From an uncultured Clostridium sp. (GTDB lineage: Bacteria; Bacillota; Clostridia; TANB77; CAG-508), in assembly GCA_947567695.1 (NCBI GenBank), contig CANONT010000016.1, positions 1 through 36,775 of the forward strand: a DNA stretch of 36,775 nt, read 5' to 3'. The stretch's first letter is position 1, and every line of letters begins with the position of its first letter. The position numbers and the translations under genes are program-made. Below, one piece after another: positions 17,008-26,512 of this stretch. Under the pieces are notes generated by a model, which had not been told where the DNA came from, did no database searches, and saw nothing but the letters and a program-made list of their open reading frames with translations.

Positions 17008-17853
17008 ATGACAATTCAAGAAGCAATTGGAAAAGCAATGATTCAATTAAAAACTAAAAACATAGATAGTCCTAAATTAAAAGCCAGACTATTATTACAA
17101 TATATATTAAAGAAAAATAGGCAATATATCATGGTATATGACGAAAAAAAGCTAACCTTAGAACAAGAGGAAAGATATTTTAAAGCCATAGATCAATTAG
17201 TCAAAGGAATACCTTTGCAACATATTACACACCAACAAGAATTTATGAAAATGAACTTTTATGTGAATGAAAATGTATTAATACCACGACCGGATACAGA
17301 AGTTTTAGTAGAAGAGGTCATTGAAATTGCTAGAAAAATCAACGCGAAAAAAATTTTAGACTTATGTACAGGAAGCGGAGCCATAGCAGTTTCACTTGCC
17401 AAATACATAGACAATAGTCAAATTACGGCAATAGACATAAGTGAAGAAGCCCTAACCATTGCTGAAAGAAATGCTAGAAATAATAATGTAGAAAAACAAA
17501 TCGTTTTCCTTCCATCGAATTTGTGGGAAGAAATACCGCAGGAAAAGTATGATATCATTGTTTCCAATCCACCTTACATTAAAAGAGAAATTGTTAGAAA
17601 TCTGGCACAAGAAGTGCAAAAAGAACCAATTATTGCTTTAGATGGAGGCTGGGATGGCTTGGATTTTTATCGTAAAATTATTCATCAAGCAGATGAATTT
17701 TTAAAGTATGGCGGATATTTGTGCCTAGAGATTGGCTATGATCAAAAAGATGATGTGATGCATTTGATCGACAAGGAAGAAAAATATAAGAGTACTTATG
17801 GTAAGAAAGATTTGTATGGAAATGATAGGATTGTTGTGACAAGACTATCATAA
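17008..17853 (+). CDS. prmC: Release factor glutamine methyltransferase
   Basis: Methylates the Gln of the GGQ motif in peptide release factors RF1 and RF2, using S-adenosylmethionine. The 281 residues show an N-terminal helical domain, IPRPDTEVLVEE, the SAM motif ILDLCTGSGAIAVSLA and the catalytic VSNPPYI. ALDGGWDGLDFYRKI follows near the end, all as in PrmC. The frame is open further upstream, but ATG 17008 has AGAAGG 7 bases before it. In Firmicutes prmC is usually near prfA; here it lies between the HipA-like gene and whiA. Confidence 0.95.
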   Translation: MTIQEAIGKAMIQLKTKNIDSPKLKARLLLQYILKKNRQYIMVYDEKKLTLEQEERYFKAIDQLVKGIPLQHITHQQEFMKMNFYVNENVLIPRPDTEVLVEEVIEIARKINAKKILDLCTGSGAIAVSLAKYIDNSQITAIDISEEALTIAERNARNNNVEKQIVFLPSNLWEEIPQEKYDIIVSNPPYIKREIVRNLAQEVQKEPIIALDGGWDGLDFYRKIIHQADEFLKYGGYLCLEIGYDQKDDVMHLIDKEEKYKSTYGKKDLYGNDRIVVTRLS

Positions 17854-17887
17854 ACTTTAAAATAAAAAAAGAAAAAGGAGAGGGAAG

Positions 17888-18748
17888 ATGTCATTTTCTT
17901 CTGATATTAAGCAAGAATTAAATAAAAATAGTAATTTATCGAATAAAGAGATGGTAAAAAATGAATTAATTGGCTATTTGATATCGGGAAATACGAGTAT
18001 AGTAAACAGCAAAGAAATTAGATTTTCAACAGAAAGTGACTACAATATTAACCGATTTTCTAAGCTTTTATCAAATTTGGATATCAACCATAAAATAGAT
18101 GTAACTGGAAAAGTATTTGTTATTACAATCAAAATAAAAGATGTTACATGTGTTCAAATCCAGGATCAACAGATCTATCTAATAGCAGAGGCAGATTGCA
18201 AGGAGGAAAACAGCAAAGCAATGATTCGAGGTATTTTTATGGGATCTGGTTCCATTAATAATCCAGAAAAAGAATATCATTTGGAAGTAGATTTGAGTAA
18301 TCAACACAATTTAGAAGCATTAGTAAAAATATTACAGAAATTGGACATTCATGTAAAAACATTTCAATCTTCTATCTATATCAAGGAAGGAGAAGAAATT
18401 TCAAAGTTTTTAGCCCTAATAGGAGCAGGAAAAGCAGTTATGCAATTTGAAGACATCCGAATTCAAAAAGAAATGAGAGGAAAAGTTAATCGATTAGTAA
18501 ATTGCGAAACAGCTAACTTAAATAAGACCATCAATGCTTCGATTCAGCAAATTGCAGCGATTAAAAAGTTACAAGAAACAGGGGAATTTCAAAAACTAGA
18601 CGATCCTTTAAAAGAAATAGCAGTTTTGCGATTAGAAAATCCAGATATGTCATTAGTGGATCTGGGACAATTATTAAAAGAACCAATTGGTAAATCAGGA
18701 GTCAATTATCGATTAAAGAAAATTAGGGAGATAGCAGATGAAAAATGA
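17888..18748 (+). CDS. whiA: WhiA-family DNA-binding protein
   Basis: 286 residues with an N-terminal LAGLIDADG-like domain (MVKNELIGYLISGN, MIRGIFMGSGSINNPEKEYHLE) and a C-terminal helix-turn-helix (MSLVDLGQLLKEPIGKSGVN). WhiA proteins control sporulation genes in actinomycetes and affect division and chromosome segregation in Bacillus; they lack nuclease activity. RBS AAGGAGAGGG precedes ATG 17888. The 3' end overlaps hemW by 11 bases. Confidence 0.95.
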   Translation: MSFSSDIKQELNKNSNLSNKEMVKNELIGYLISGNTSIVNSKEIRFSTESDYNINRFSKLLSNLDINHKIDVTGKVFVITIKIKDVTCVQIQDQQIYLIAEADCKEENSKAMIRGIFMGSGSINNPEKEYHLEVDLSNQHNLEALVKILQKLDIHVKTFQSSIYIKEGEEISKFLALIGAGKAVMQFEDIRIQKEMRGKVNRLVNCETANLNKTINASIQQIAAIKKLQETGEFQKLDDPLKEIAVLRLENPDMSLVDLGQLLKEPIGKSGVNYRLKKIREIADEK

Positions 18749-19868
18749 ATTGGGGATTTATATTCATATACCATTTTGTAAGAGGAAATGTTTTTATTGT
18801 GATTTTGTATCTTATGCCGATCAATGTGATCAAGTGGAAAGCTATATACAAGAAGTAAGTAAAGAAATGGAACAATATGATCTAAGTGGTTATCATGTGA
18901 CTACTATTTATATAGGGGGCGGAACGCCTTCTTTGATTGACGAGAAATACATCAAACGATTGTTGGAAGAACTCAAAATAAAATTAGCTAACAATCCAAC
19001 GAAATTTGAAGAAATAGAAATTACCATAGAAATTAATCCAGGAACGATTACGAAACAGAAGCTGGAACAATATAAAAAATCAGGTGTAAATCGAATTAGT
19101 ATTGGCTTGCAAAGTACGAATGATAATTTATTAAAAGAGATAGGGAGAATTCACAATTATCAAGCGTTTTTGGAAGCTTATCAATTGGTACAAGAAACTG
19201 GATTTGAAAATATTAATATCGATATCATGATTGGATTGCCAAATCAGACTATTCAGGATATTAAGAAGACATTAGAGGAAATTAAAAAGTTAAATCCAAA
19301 TCATGTGAGTGTGTATTCGCTAATAGTAGAAGAGAATACAAAAATGGATCAATTGATTGCCACAGGAGAATTACAACTGCCAGATGAAGAACTAGAAAGA
19401 CAGATGTATTGGTATGTGAAAAATACATTAGAATTAAATGGCTATAAGCATTATGAGATTTCTAATTTTGCCAAAGAAGGAAAAGAGTCCAAACATAATA
19501 CCAATTGTTGGGAACAAAAGGAGTATATAGGGTTGGGCGTAGCAGCACATTCCTATTTGAATGGTGTACGTTATTCAAATGCTTCTTTTACAGAAACGGG
19601 AGATTGGAATTTTAAGGACAAGACAGTTCAAGAAAGGCAAAGTTTAGAGGTTCAAAAAAAAGAGTATATGTTATTGGGTCTAAGAAAGATAGAGGGAGTG
19701 AGTATTCAAAAGTTTAAAGAAAAGTTTGTAGACAATCCTATTTTTTTGTTTCGAGAAGAGATTGAAAAGTTGGTGGAAAAACAGTTACTAGAGGTAGATG
19801 GCGATTGGATTCGCTTGACTACCAAAGGGCTTGATTTGGCTAATTTAGTGTGGGAGGAATTTGTTTAA
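18738..19868 (+). CDS. hemW: Radical SAM protein HemW
   Basis: 376 residues with the radical SAM cluster motif CKRKCFYCDF (CxxxCxxC) after IHIPF, followed by IYIGGGTPS and INPGT. HemW is a heme-binding radical SAM protein thought to deliver heme to membrane proteins; it was long annotated as an oxygen-independent coproporphyrinogen oxidase. The fourth Cys typical of true HemN (CxxxCxxCxC) is replaced by Asp-Phe, which supports HemW. Translation starts inside the end of whiA, suggesting coupling. Confidence 0.92.
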   Translation: MKNELGIYIHIPFCKRKCFYCDFVSYADQCDQVESYIQEVSKEMEQYDLSGYHVTTIYIGGGTPSLIDEKYIKRLLEELKIKLANNPTKFEEIEITIEINPGTITKQKLEQYKKSGVNRISIGLQSTNDNLLKEIGRIHNYQAFLEAYQLVQETGFENINIDIMIGLPNQTIQDIKKTLEEIKKLNPNHVSVYSLIVEENTKMDQLIATGELQLPDEELERQMYWYVKNTLELNGYKHYEISNFAKEGKESKHNTNCWEQKEYIGLGVAAHSYLNGVRYSNASFTETGDWNFKDKTVQERQSLEVQKKEYMLLGLRKIEGVSIQKFKEKFVDNPIFLFREEIEKLVEKQLLEVDGDWIRLTTKGLDLANLVWEEFV

Positions 19869-19880
19869 AATAAAATGAAA

Positions 19881-19940
19881 AAATGTTCGTAAAAGTATTG
19901 ACAATTTTTAAAATTGGAGATACAATAAAGGCGAACATTT
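19881..19940 (+). promoter_or_regulatory. recN promoter framed by a GTTCG/CGAAC inverted repeat
   Basis: TTGACA at 19898-19903, 17-base spacer, TACAAT at 19921-19926. Around it stand AAATGTTCG (19881-19889) and CGAACATTT (19932-19940), which are exact reverse complements. GTTCG and CGAAC are the two half-sites of the Firmicutes LexA box, but here they are 42 bases apart and in outward order instead of forming one close box. SOS control of recN is known in Bacillus; a link to this repeat is inference. Confidence 0.6.
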
Positions 19941-19957
19941 TTTTAGGAGGTAATCAT

Positions 19958-21589
19958 ATGATAACAACACTACATATAAAAAATATAGGAATTATAGAAG
20001 ATATAACAATAGACTTTAACGAAGGATTAAACGTACTAACAGGAGAAACAGGAGCAGGAAAAACACTGATTATAGACTCTTTACAAATTATATCAGGAGG
20101 AAGATTTTCAAAAGAAATGATACGAAAAGGAGAAAATCAATCTTTTGTAGAACTATGCATGTACGAACCAGAAAATGAAAATGCCATTGATGGTAATATT
20201 ATCGTTTCCAGAGAAATTAACCTAAGCGGAAAAAACATGTGCAAAATCAATGGAAGAATGGTAACAGTAAATGAATTAAAAGAATTTATGAGAGAATTTA
20301 TTGAAATACATGGGCAAAATGATAATCAAAATTTATTAGAAAATAAAATGCATTTAAGCTATTTAGACGGCTTTATTGGTGAGCAAATTTTAGCAAAAAA
20401 ACAAAAATACATTGAATTATACGACAAATACTGTGAAATCAAACAAGAATTGAAAAATAATTTTGGCGATGAAAAAGAAAGACAAAGAAAATTAGATTTG
20501 TTACAATATCAAATCAAAGAAATTGAAGAAGCTAATCTAAAAGCAAAGGAAGAAAGCGAATTAGAAGAAAAAAGAAAAATAATGTTAAATGCAGAAAAAA
20601 TAACAGAAAATTTGCAAGAGGCAGATACCTTAATTTCAGAGAATGGGATTGATAGCATTAGTATGGCAATACGTGCCTTAGAAAAAATTGAACAAATGGA
20701 TGGCAAATACGAAAAAGCTTCGAGTGAATTAAAAAACATATATTATGAATTACAAGAATTAGCTAGAGATGTCAATAGTTATAAAAGTGATATGGATTTT
20801 AATGAAGAAGAAAGAGATTTCATAGAGGAAAGATTAGATTTGATTTATGCACTAAAAAGAAAATACGGAAATTCCATAGAAGAGATACTAAAATACAAGG
20901 AAAACATCAAAGAAGAAGTGAATCACATAGAAAATTTAGAAGAATATAATGAAAAGTTAAGGAAACAGCTAAAAGAGATAGAAGAGAAAATGAAGGTGTT
21001 AGCAGACGACATGCATGAAATAAGGACAAAAAAGGCAGAAACATTAAGCGAAAAAATCAATCAAGAATTAAAAGAACTAGAAATGAAAAATGCTAGTATA
21101 TATGTTAAAGTGACTTATTTAGAAAGGGAATATATAAAAACAGGAAAAGATCATGTTACTTTTTATATTACAACGAATAGAGGAGAAGAAGCAAAAGAAT
21201 TATCTAAGATAGCATCAGGTGGAGAAATGTCGAGAACGATGCTTGCGATCAAAAAGGTATTGGCTGATACTGACCAAATGCCAGTACTTGTATTTGATGA
21301 AATTGATACAGGAATTAGTGGAAAGGCAGCCAATTCAGTAGCTCATAAATTAAAAAGAATTGCAAATAACCATCAAGTTATGTGTATTTCACATTTACCC
21401 AATATTGCAGCTATGGCAGATTTTAATTATTTTATTAGCAAAGAGGTTGAGCAAGATCGAACCAAAACACAAATTAGATTATTGCAAGAAAAAGAAGTAA
21501 TTGAAGAAATTGCTAGGATTTCTTCTGGTGAAGTTAATGAGGTCAGTTTGCAGTATGCCAATGAATTGAGAAATAAAAAAGCTTCTTGA
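19958..21589 (+). CDS. recN: DNA repair protein RecN
   Basis: SMC-like ATPase of 543 residues that gathers at double-strand breaks. Walker A GETGAGKTL lies near residue 30, a long coiled coil fills the middle (about 150-370), and the C-terminal ABC signature ASGGEMSR precedes Walker B VLVFDEIDTGISG. The frame is open back to 19883, but ATG 19958 has a perfect AGGAGG 7 bases upstream and lies after the promoter at 19898-19926. It is read alone and ends at a strong terminator. Confidence 0.96.
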   Translation: MITTLHIKNIGIIEDITIDFNEGLNVLTGETGAGKTLIIDSLQIISGGRFSKEMIRKGENQSFVELCMYEPENENAIDGNIIVSREINLSGKNMCKINGRMVTVNELKEFMREFIEIHGQNDNQNLLENKMHLSYLDGFIGEQILAKKQKYIELYDKYCEIKQELKNNFGDEKERQRKLDLLQYQIKEIEEANLKAKEESELEEKRKIMLNAEKITENLQEADTLISENGIDSISMAIRALEKIEQMDGKYEKASSELKNIYYELQELARDVNSYKSDMDFNEEERDFIEERLDLIYALKRKYGNSIEEILKYKENIKEEVNHIENLEEYNEKLRKQLKEIEEKMKVLADDMHEIRTKKAETLSEKINQELKELEMKNASIYVKVTYLEREYIKTGKDHVTFYITTNRGEEAKELSKIASGGEMSRTMLAIKKVLADTDQMPVLVFDEIDTGISGKAANSVAHKLKRIANNHQVMCISHLPNIAAMADFNYFISKEVEQDRTKTQIRLLQEKEVIEEIARISSGEVNEVSLQYANELRNKKAS

Positions 21590-21608
21590 GTAGCTTTAAT
21601 TGCGGAGT

Positions 21609-21635
21609 GAGTGTCAGTGCTGGCACTCTTTTTTT
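21609..21635 (+). terminator. Terminator after recN
   Basis: 8-bp stem GAGTGTCA/TGGCACTC with loop GTGC and seven T: a classic intrinsic terminator. Confidence 0.88.
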
Positions 21636-21723
21636 GTGAGAAATAGGGACAGGTCTCATGCATAAACTAGAAAAAAATGGATAAAATAGGAAAGAGAAAA
21701 GTAAGAAAGGAATGTTGTGAAAA

Positions 21724-22998
21724 GTGAAAGATTTTTTAGAAATTGTAGATGTGCAAGCTTTAGAAATTTTAGACTCCAGAGGAAATCCAACGATTCAAGT
21801 AGAAGTTACAACAGAAGGAGGATTTCGAGGAATAGCCTCTGTGCCATCAGGAGCCTCAACAGGAAGTTTTGAAGCAGTTGAGTTACGAGATGGAGATAAA
21901 AGTAGATATTTTGGAAAGGGTGTTCAAAAAGCAGTAGAAAATGTCAATAAAAAAATAGCTAAAAAAATAATTGGTATGAATGTATATGAACAAAGAAAAA
22001 TCGACCGAGAATTAGTAAAATTAGATGATACCCCCAATAAATCAAATTTAGGTGCCAATAGTTTACTAGGCGTATCATTAGCTATTGCAAAGGCAGCAGC
22101 AGAGTCTCTAAGTATGGAATTATACCAATATATAGGGGGAATCCAAGCAAAAGATTTGCCAGTTCCTATGATGAACATTTTAAATGGTGGAAAACACTCT
22201 GAAAACAATATTAGTATTCAAGAATTTATGATTATGCCAATTGGAGAAATAACTTTTCAAGAGAGATTAAAAAGAGGAGTAGAAGTATACCATACTTTGA
22301 AAAAAGTTTTAAAAGAAAAAGGATATGCAGTAGGTGTTGGAGATGAAGGGGGATTTGCACCTAATTTGGAAAATGAGGAACAAGCTTTGGATTTAATTAT
22401 AGAGGCAATTAAAAAAGCGGGATATGAACCAGGAAAAGATATGGTGTTAGCTTTGGATATTGCTAGTACAGAAATGTATGACGAAGCACAAAAGATTGGA
22501 AAAGATGGCTATTATTTTTGGAAAACAAAGCAATTAAAAACGAAACAAGAAATGATTCAATATGTTGTGAATTTATGTGAAAAATATCCAATTGTGTCAG
22601 TAGAAGATGGATTGGCAGAGGAAGACTGGGAAAGTTGGAAAGAACTAACAAGTCAGTTAGGGGACAAAGTACAATTAGTAGGAGATGATTTATTTGTAAC
22701 CAATCCAAAACGTTTGAGAAATGGCATTGAAAAAAATGTTGCAAATGCTATTTTAATTAAACCAAATCAAATTGGAACATTAACGGAAACGTTAGACACG
22801 ATTTATATGGCAAAAAGTAATGGCTATAAAACTGTGATTTCTCATCGTTCAGGAGAAACAGATGATACCACGATTGCAGATATAGCAGTTGGTGTAAATG
22901 GCGGACAAATAAAAACAGGTGCACCTTGTAGAATTGATAGAGTGGCAAAATATAATCGACTTTTAAAGATTGAGTCAGAACTAAATCCTTCCTCTTAA
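21724..22998 (+). CDS. eno: Enolase
   Basis: Converts 2-phosphoglycerate to phosphoenolpyruvate in glycolysis. 424 residues, full family length. Visible motifs: [11 protein letters not shown], the loop [45 protein letters not shown] (catalytic Glu), [29 protein letters not shown] (catalytic Lys) and [18 protein letters not shown]. Starts at GTG 21724 with GAAAGGAATG upstream. Some residues are less usual (SENN for the common AdNN-vD), but all catalytic positions are present. Read alone. Confidence 0.96.
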   Translation: MKDFLEIVDVQALEILDSRGNPTIQVEVTTEGGFRGIASVPSGASTGSFEAVELRDGDKSRYFGKGVQKAVENVNKKIAKKIIGMNVYEQRKIDRELVKLDDTPNKSNLGANSLLGVSLAIAKAAAESLSMELYQYIGGIQAKDLPVPMMNILNGGKHSENNISIQEFMIMPIGEITFQERLKRGVEVYHTLKKVLKEKGYAVGVGDEGGFAPNLENEEQALDLIIEAIKKAGYEPGKDMVLALDIASTEMYDEAQKIGKDGYYFWKTKQLKTKQEMIQYVVNLCEKYPIVSVEDGLAEEDWESWKELTSQLGDKVQLVGDDLFVTNPKRLRNGIEKNVANAILIKPNQIGTLTETLDTIYMAKSNGYKTVISHRSGETDDTTIADIAVGVNGGQIKTGAPCRIDRVAKYNRLLKIESELNPSS

Positions 22999-23033
22999 TG
23001 TGTAGCAACTGGTTTTATATTCGAGATTAAAAA

Positions 23034-23080
23034 AAGGCTAAGATTTTCTTTTATGCAAATTTCAAGAAAATCTTAGCCTT
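23034..23080. terminator. Long bidirectional terminator between eno and the VWA gene
   Basis: A 17-bp perfect stem (23034-23050 with 23064-23080), 13-base loop. An A run on its 5' side gives a good T run for the minus-strand gene; the plus side has GCTTTATTT. Confidence 0.85.
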
Positions 23081-23108
23081 GCTTTATTTATTATTTAGTA
23101 ATGATATC

Positions 23109-24482
23109 TTATTTTGTTTTTTTATGAAAAATAACTAATTTGATGATAGTATAGATAAAGAATCCAACAATGGCAATACCAAAACCAATTAAGGTAATAC
23201 TGCCAGCTTTTGGTAAAGCAACAGGAGCAGTAGTAGTGGGAGCTTTAGGTGTAGCAACTGGTTCAGTTAGTTTGAGTTTTGGTGAAATATTAGAAGTTTT
23301 GGTTTGCTTTTTTCCATCTAAATCCGTATAATCAATATCTACTTTTTGATTGGTATTTAAAACCTTATTAATAATGGAACTGTCAAAATTCTCTTTTAAT
23401 TTTAATTTGTATTGTACTGTTGCAGTTTGGCCACTTGCTAATTCTGGTATTGTCCAAGTAATGGAGTTGTTTGTAGTGTCTATTTTGGCAGAAATGGTTC
23501 CAATATTAGCTTTGGATACGTAAGAAAAATCAAAATTTTTTACAATTTCTGCTGGGAAATAATCTACAATGGTAATATCTTTTAGCGATTTTTGAGTAGG
23601 TACTAAGGATTTATAAATATCATTGGTAATGGTTTTTTCTATTTCAGTATCTGTTACATAATAGAAATTACCAGCTGTGGGAGAGCTCTGAGTACCAAAT
23701 ACTTCTTTTATGATTTGACCAAAATTTTTACTGACACCTGTTGGGACAGTGCTTTCATTATCAATTCCTGTTAACATGGTTGTTATTTTAATTCCTTGTT
23801 TGCTTAATGTTTGTAATTGTTGCTTGGTTTTACTGATGACATCATCAGAATAATAAGGGTTATTAGAATCTATGGCAACATTAGGTACACCATCTGTTAA
23901 AACAATCATATATTTGTTATTATCTGTTTTTGTAAATTGTTGACTTGCTAATAAAAGACCAGATTGTAGGTTAGTTCTAGGACCATTGGTTTCTATCGTC
24001 GAGATGGCATTATTCAAAGCAGTTGCATCATTGGTTAGTGCTGAAACAATAGAGGCATCTTTTGCTGTGGCTTCATTGTTTATATCTACGGTTGAAAATT
24101 TGACAATACCTATTTTTAATTTTGTGTTATCTTTTAAAAGACTAGAAACTAAAGTTTTAGCAGATTTAAAGATTAAGTCTTTTCTTGTGGTATTGCCTGA
24201 AATAGTATTTAACATACTGTCAGAGTTGTCTAATACTAACATGATTTCTCCAGTTGGTTTTTCTACTTCTTCATCATTGGTGACTTGTAATTGTAAGGTT
24301 ACTTCTTTATTGGCTAAGTCTTTGCTGATTAGCTTTTTTTCAAATTTTGAGTTTTCACCTAATGATATGGTACAAATTGGTTCTTCTACCACTTGCATTG
24401 TAACTGTATTATAAGAGGCAAAAGATAGATTGGCGATTAATATAATCATTAGAAATATTCCTATAAAAATTTTGTTTTTCAT
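23109..24482 (-). CDS. VWA-domain surface protein with LPKAG sorting-like signal
   Basis: 457 residues from the ATG at 24482, which has AAGGAGAA upstream. A signal peptide covers about the first 22 residues (MKNKIFIGIFLMIILIANLSFA). A von Willebrand A domain carries the MIDAS motif DNSDS (D85, S87, S89), PRTN and LTDGVPN. A beta-rich DUF11/Cna-B-like region follows (IVDYFPAEIV, ATVQYKLKLKE), then a Thr/Pro/Ala linker (KAPTTTAPVALPKAG). A C-terminal helix and basic tail follow that linker. LPKAG resembles a sortase motif (LPxTG/A type). Likely a wall-anchored adhesin or pilus-like subunit. No sortase gene is in the window. Confidence 0.85.
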   Translation of the reverse strand: MKNKIFIGIFLMIILIANLSFASYNTVTMQVVEEPICTISLGENSKFEKKLISKDLANKEVTLQLQVTNDEEVEKPTGEIMLVLDNSDSMLNTISGNTTRKDLIFKSAKTLVSSLLKDNTKLKIGIVKFSTVDINNEATAKDASIVSALTNDATALNNAISTIETNGPRTNLQSGLLLASQQFTKTDNNKYMIVLTDGVPNVAIDSNNPYYSDDVISKTKQQLQTLSKQGIKITTMLTGIDNESTVPTGVSKNFGQIIKEVFGTQSSPTAGNFYYVTDTEIEKTITNDIYKSLVPTQKSLKDITIVDYFPAEIVKNFDFSYVSKANIGTISAKIDTTNNSITWTIPELASGQTATVQYKLKLKENFDSSIINKVLNTNQKVDIDYTDLDGKKQTKTSNISPKLKLTEPVATPKAPTTTAPVALPKAGSITLIGFGIAIVGFFIYTIIKLVIFHKKTK

Positions 24483-24516
24483 TTTAATAATTCTCCTTTT
24501 TATGTATTTCTTTAAT

Positions 24517-24544
24517 AGTATAACACAAATTTTAAAATATACAA
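24517..24544 (-). promoter_or_regulatory. Promoter of the VWA gene
   Basis: On the minus strand TTGTAT (24544-24539), 16-base spacer, TATACT (24522-24517), 35 bases before the start codon. Confidence 0.65.
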
Positions 24545-24593
24545 GTTTTAGATATAAAAACTTTGAGGATGAACAAAAAATTAAAAAAACTAC

Positions 24594-24622
24594 TTGTAAA
24601 ACATTAGAAAACATGTTAGAAT
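24594..24622 (+). promoter_or_regulatory. Promoter of the pheST operon
   Basis: TTGTAA (24594-24599), 17-base spacer, TAGAAT (24617-24622), just upstream of the T-box leader. Confidence 0.65.
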
Positions 24623-24640
24623 ATTTATCAGTTAATAAGC

Positions 24641-24946
24641 AAAGCCGATGAAAAAGCAAAGTAAATATAGGAAAAACATAGCAAAAAGAGAAAATGGTCA
24701 AGGCTGAAAGCCATTTCTATGAAATATATTGAAATTTCACTTTTTAGGTCTTTTTCCCAAAACATAATTCTAGTAGAATAGAAGAAAATGCTAGTAAGAA
24801 AAAGCGGTCGAACCGTTAAAACGAAAACGAGATTAGTAGAAAAGAAAAAGCAGTAGATAACTTTGACATAATAATACTAATAAATTTAGGTGGTACCACG
24901 AATGATAACCATTTCGTCCTAGAAAAATTGGATGGGGTGGTTTTTG
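24641..24946 (+). promoter_or_regulatory. T-box riboswitch (Phe) controlling pheST
   Basis: A leader that binds uncharged tRNA and lets transcription continue. Stem I base pairs AAAAAG (24651-24656) with CTTTTT (24740-24745). An AGTA-type motif follows on the 5' side, and a distal GGCTGAAAGCC hairpin is present. The likely specifier is TTC (24736-24738), followed by A, which fits phenylalanine and the downstream genes. The conserved T-box sequence is TTTAGGTGGTACCACG (24885-24900). The terminator pairs 24908-24920 with 24930-24942 and ends in a T run. This leader and its promoter fill most of the gene-free stretch 24483-24982. Confidence 0.92.
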
Positions 24947-24982
24947 TTGTATTTTGAGATACCATGAAAAGGATGTGTGGAA

Positions 24983-25309
24983 ATGTATCAAAATAAAAAT
25001 TTAGAATATTATTTAGATTCCAGAATTTATAGTAATGAAGAAATACTGAAAAGTATAGAAGAAACCAAGAAAGAATTTTCCAATAAAAAAGTAAAAGTAG
25101 ATGTAAAATTAAATGATTTTGGAGTTTATGTTATTACATTTCAATTTGAAAATAAAAATAATTTCTTTCGTAAAATCACCATAAAATTTTGGAAGAAATT
25201 CAAAAACACACTATGGTTGGAAAACGACAACAAAAGCAGATTAGAAAAGTACTATGGGGAAAAGCGTTATGGACAGTATAAATCAACTGGAACGTATCGA
25301 CCTTATTAG
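24983..25309 (+). CDS. Unknown 108-residue protein in the pheST operon
   Basis: Not recognised. It lies between the Phe T-box and pheS, so it is read under tRNA-Phe control. The protein is hydrophilic, with an N-terminal helix (SNEEILKSIEETKKEF), a beta-strand pair (VDVKLNDFGVYVITFQFE), and a basic, aromatic-rich C-terminus (RKITIKFWKKFKNTLW, RYGQYKSTGTYRPY). No signal peptide or membrane segment. ATG 24983 is chosen because AAGGA lies 9 bases upstream; GTG 24977 is too close to it. It ends 54 bases before pheS. Confidence 0.75.
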   Translation: MYQNKNLEYYLDSRIYSNEEILKSIEETKKEFSNKKVKVDVKLNDFGVYVITFQFENKNNFFRKITIKFWKKFKNTLWLENDNKSRLEKYYGEKRYGQYKSTGTYRPY

Positions 25310-25363
25310 AATAGGTTAGAAAATACAGCCATAAAACAAATTAGAGGAGAGGAAGGAAATAGC

Positions 25364-26383
25364 ATGGAAAAAGAAATTGCAAAAATCAAGGAAAACTCAA
25401 TCAAAGAAATTAGTAATTGTAAAGAGCAAAGGGAACTAAATGAGTTAAAAGTAAAATACTTAGGAAAAAAAGGACAACTAACCGTTGTATTAAGAGGAAT
25501 GGGGCAACTAGCACCAGAGGAAAGACCAGTAATTGGGAGTTTGGTGAACCAAGTAAGAGATGAATTAGAAGAATTAATGAAAGAAAAGGAAAAGGAATTC
25601 AAAAGAAAAGAATTAGCCAAAAAACTAGAAACAGAAAATATAGATGTTACCGAGCCAAGTAAAAAAGTGAATTTGGGATCCTTGCATCCGATTACACAAA
25701 TTATAGAAGAAGTAGAAGAGATATTTTTAGGAATGGGTTATAAAATAGCAGATGGACCAGAAGTAGAAAAGGCAATTTATAATTTTGACAAATTAAATAC
25801 ACCACCAGACCACCCAGCAAGAGACTTGCAAGATACCTTTTATATTACAGAAGATATTGTTTTAAGAAGTCAAACTTCTCCTGTACAAGCGAGAGTCATG
25901 GAAAACCAGAAACCACCAATTAAAATTATTTGCCCAGGAGCTGTGTACCGTTCCGATAGTGTAGATGCGACTCATTCGCCAGTGTTTCACCAAATAGAAG
26001 GATTAGTAGTTGATAAAAATATAGCCATGACAGATTTAAAGGGAACTTTAGAGATGTTTGCTAAAAAGTGTTTGGGAGAAAAGACAAAAATTCGATTCCG
26101 ACCACATCATTTTCCATTTACAGAGCCAAGTGCTGAGGCAGATGTTTCCTGCTTTGTCTGTGGAGGAAAAGGATGTAGAGTCTGCAAAGGAGAAGGTTGG
26201 ATCGAGTTATTAGGTTGTGGAATGGTACATCCAAATGTATTAAAAAATTGTGGCATTGACCCAGAGGAATATTCTGGATTTGCCTTTGGTTTTGGGGTAG
26301 AAAGAATAGCCATGGCAAAGTTTGGAATTGAAGATATGAGACTATTATTTGAAAATGACGTTAGATTTTTAAAACAATTTTAA
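25364..26383 (+). CDS. pheS: Phenylalanyl-tRNA synthetase alpha subunit
   Basis: Catalytic subunit of the alpha2beta2 enzyme that charges tRNA-Phe. 339 residues: an N-terminal coiled coil (to about residue 90) that binds tRNA, then the class II catalytic core. Motif 1 region is [19 protein letters not shown], motif 2 is [20 protein letters not shown], and motif 3 is [11 protein letters not shown] Cys-rich insertion [16 protein letters not shown] lies before motif 3, as in many clostridial PheS. GAGGAAGG precedes ATG 25364. Confidence 0.97.
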   Translation: MEKEIAKIKENSIKEISNCKEQRELNELKVKYLGKKGQLTVVLRGMGQLAPEERPVIGSLVNQVRDELEELMKEKEKEFKRKELAKKLETENIDVTEPSKKVNLGSLHPITQIIEEVEEIFLGMGYKIADGPEVEKAIYNFDKLNTPPDHPARDLQDTFYITEDIVLRSQTSPVQARVMENQKPPIKIICPGAVYRSDSVDATHSPVFHQIEGLVVDKNIAMTDLKGTLEMFAKKCLGEKTKIRFRPHHFPFTEPSAEADVSCFVCGGKGCRVCKGEGWIELLGCGMVHPNVLKNCGIDPEEYSGFAFGFGVERIAMAKFGIEDMRLLFENDVRFLKQF

Positions 26384-26495
26384 CATGATTTTGGGGACGG
26401 AGGAAAAAATCATGATTGGAATTAAAAAAGGAAGGTAAGAAGCGTCCCTAAATCCCGCAAAGAAGGATTTTAGGGAACGTTCCCCAATCTAAATG
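26384..26495 (+). repeat. Paired hairpins between pheS and pheT, related to the GGGGACG repeats
   Basis: Two stem-loops: CATGATTTT/AAAATCATG (26384-26392 with 26406-26414), whose loop holds GGGGACGG, and CGTCCCTAAATCC/GGATTTTAGGGAACG (26443-26455 with 26465-26479). TTGGGGACG at the left and CGTTCCCCAA at the right also pair, so the unit is one nested palindrome. The GGGGACG ends recall the terminal repeats of the elements at 28923 and 31731; it may be a short derivative. No T run, so read-through into pheT is expected. Confidence 0.5.
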
Positions 26496-26512
26496 AAAAA
26501 GGAGAAGAGTTT

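Noticed and set aside
22999..23265. 15-base repeat GTGTAGCAACTGGTT after eno and inside the VWA gene
   Set aside because: Only two short copies and no associated structure; most likely chance or a small local duplication.
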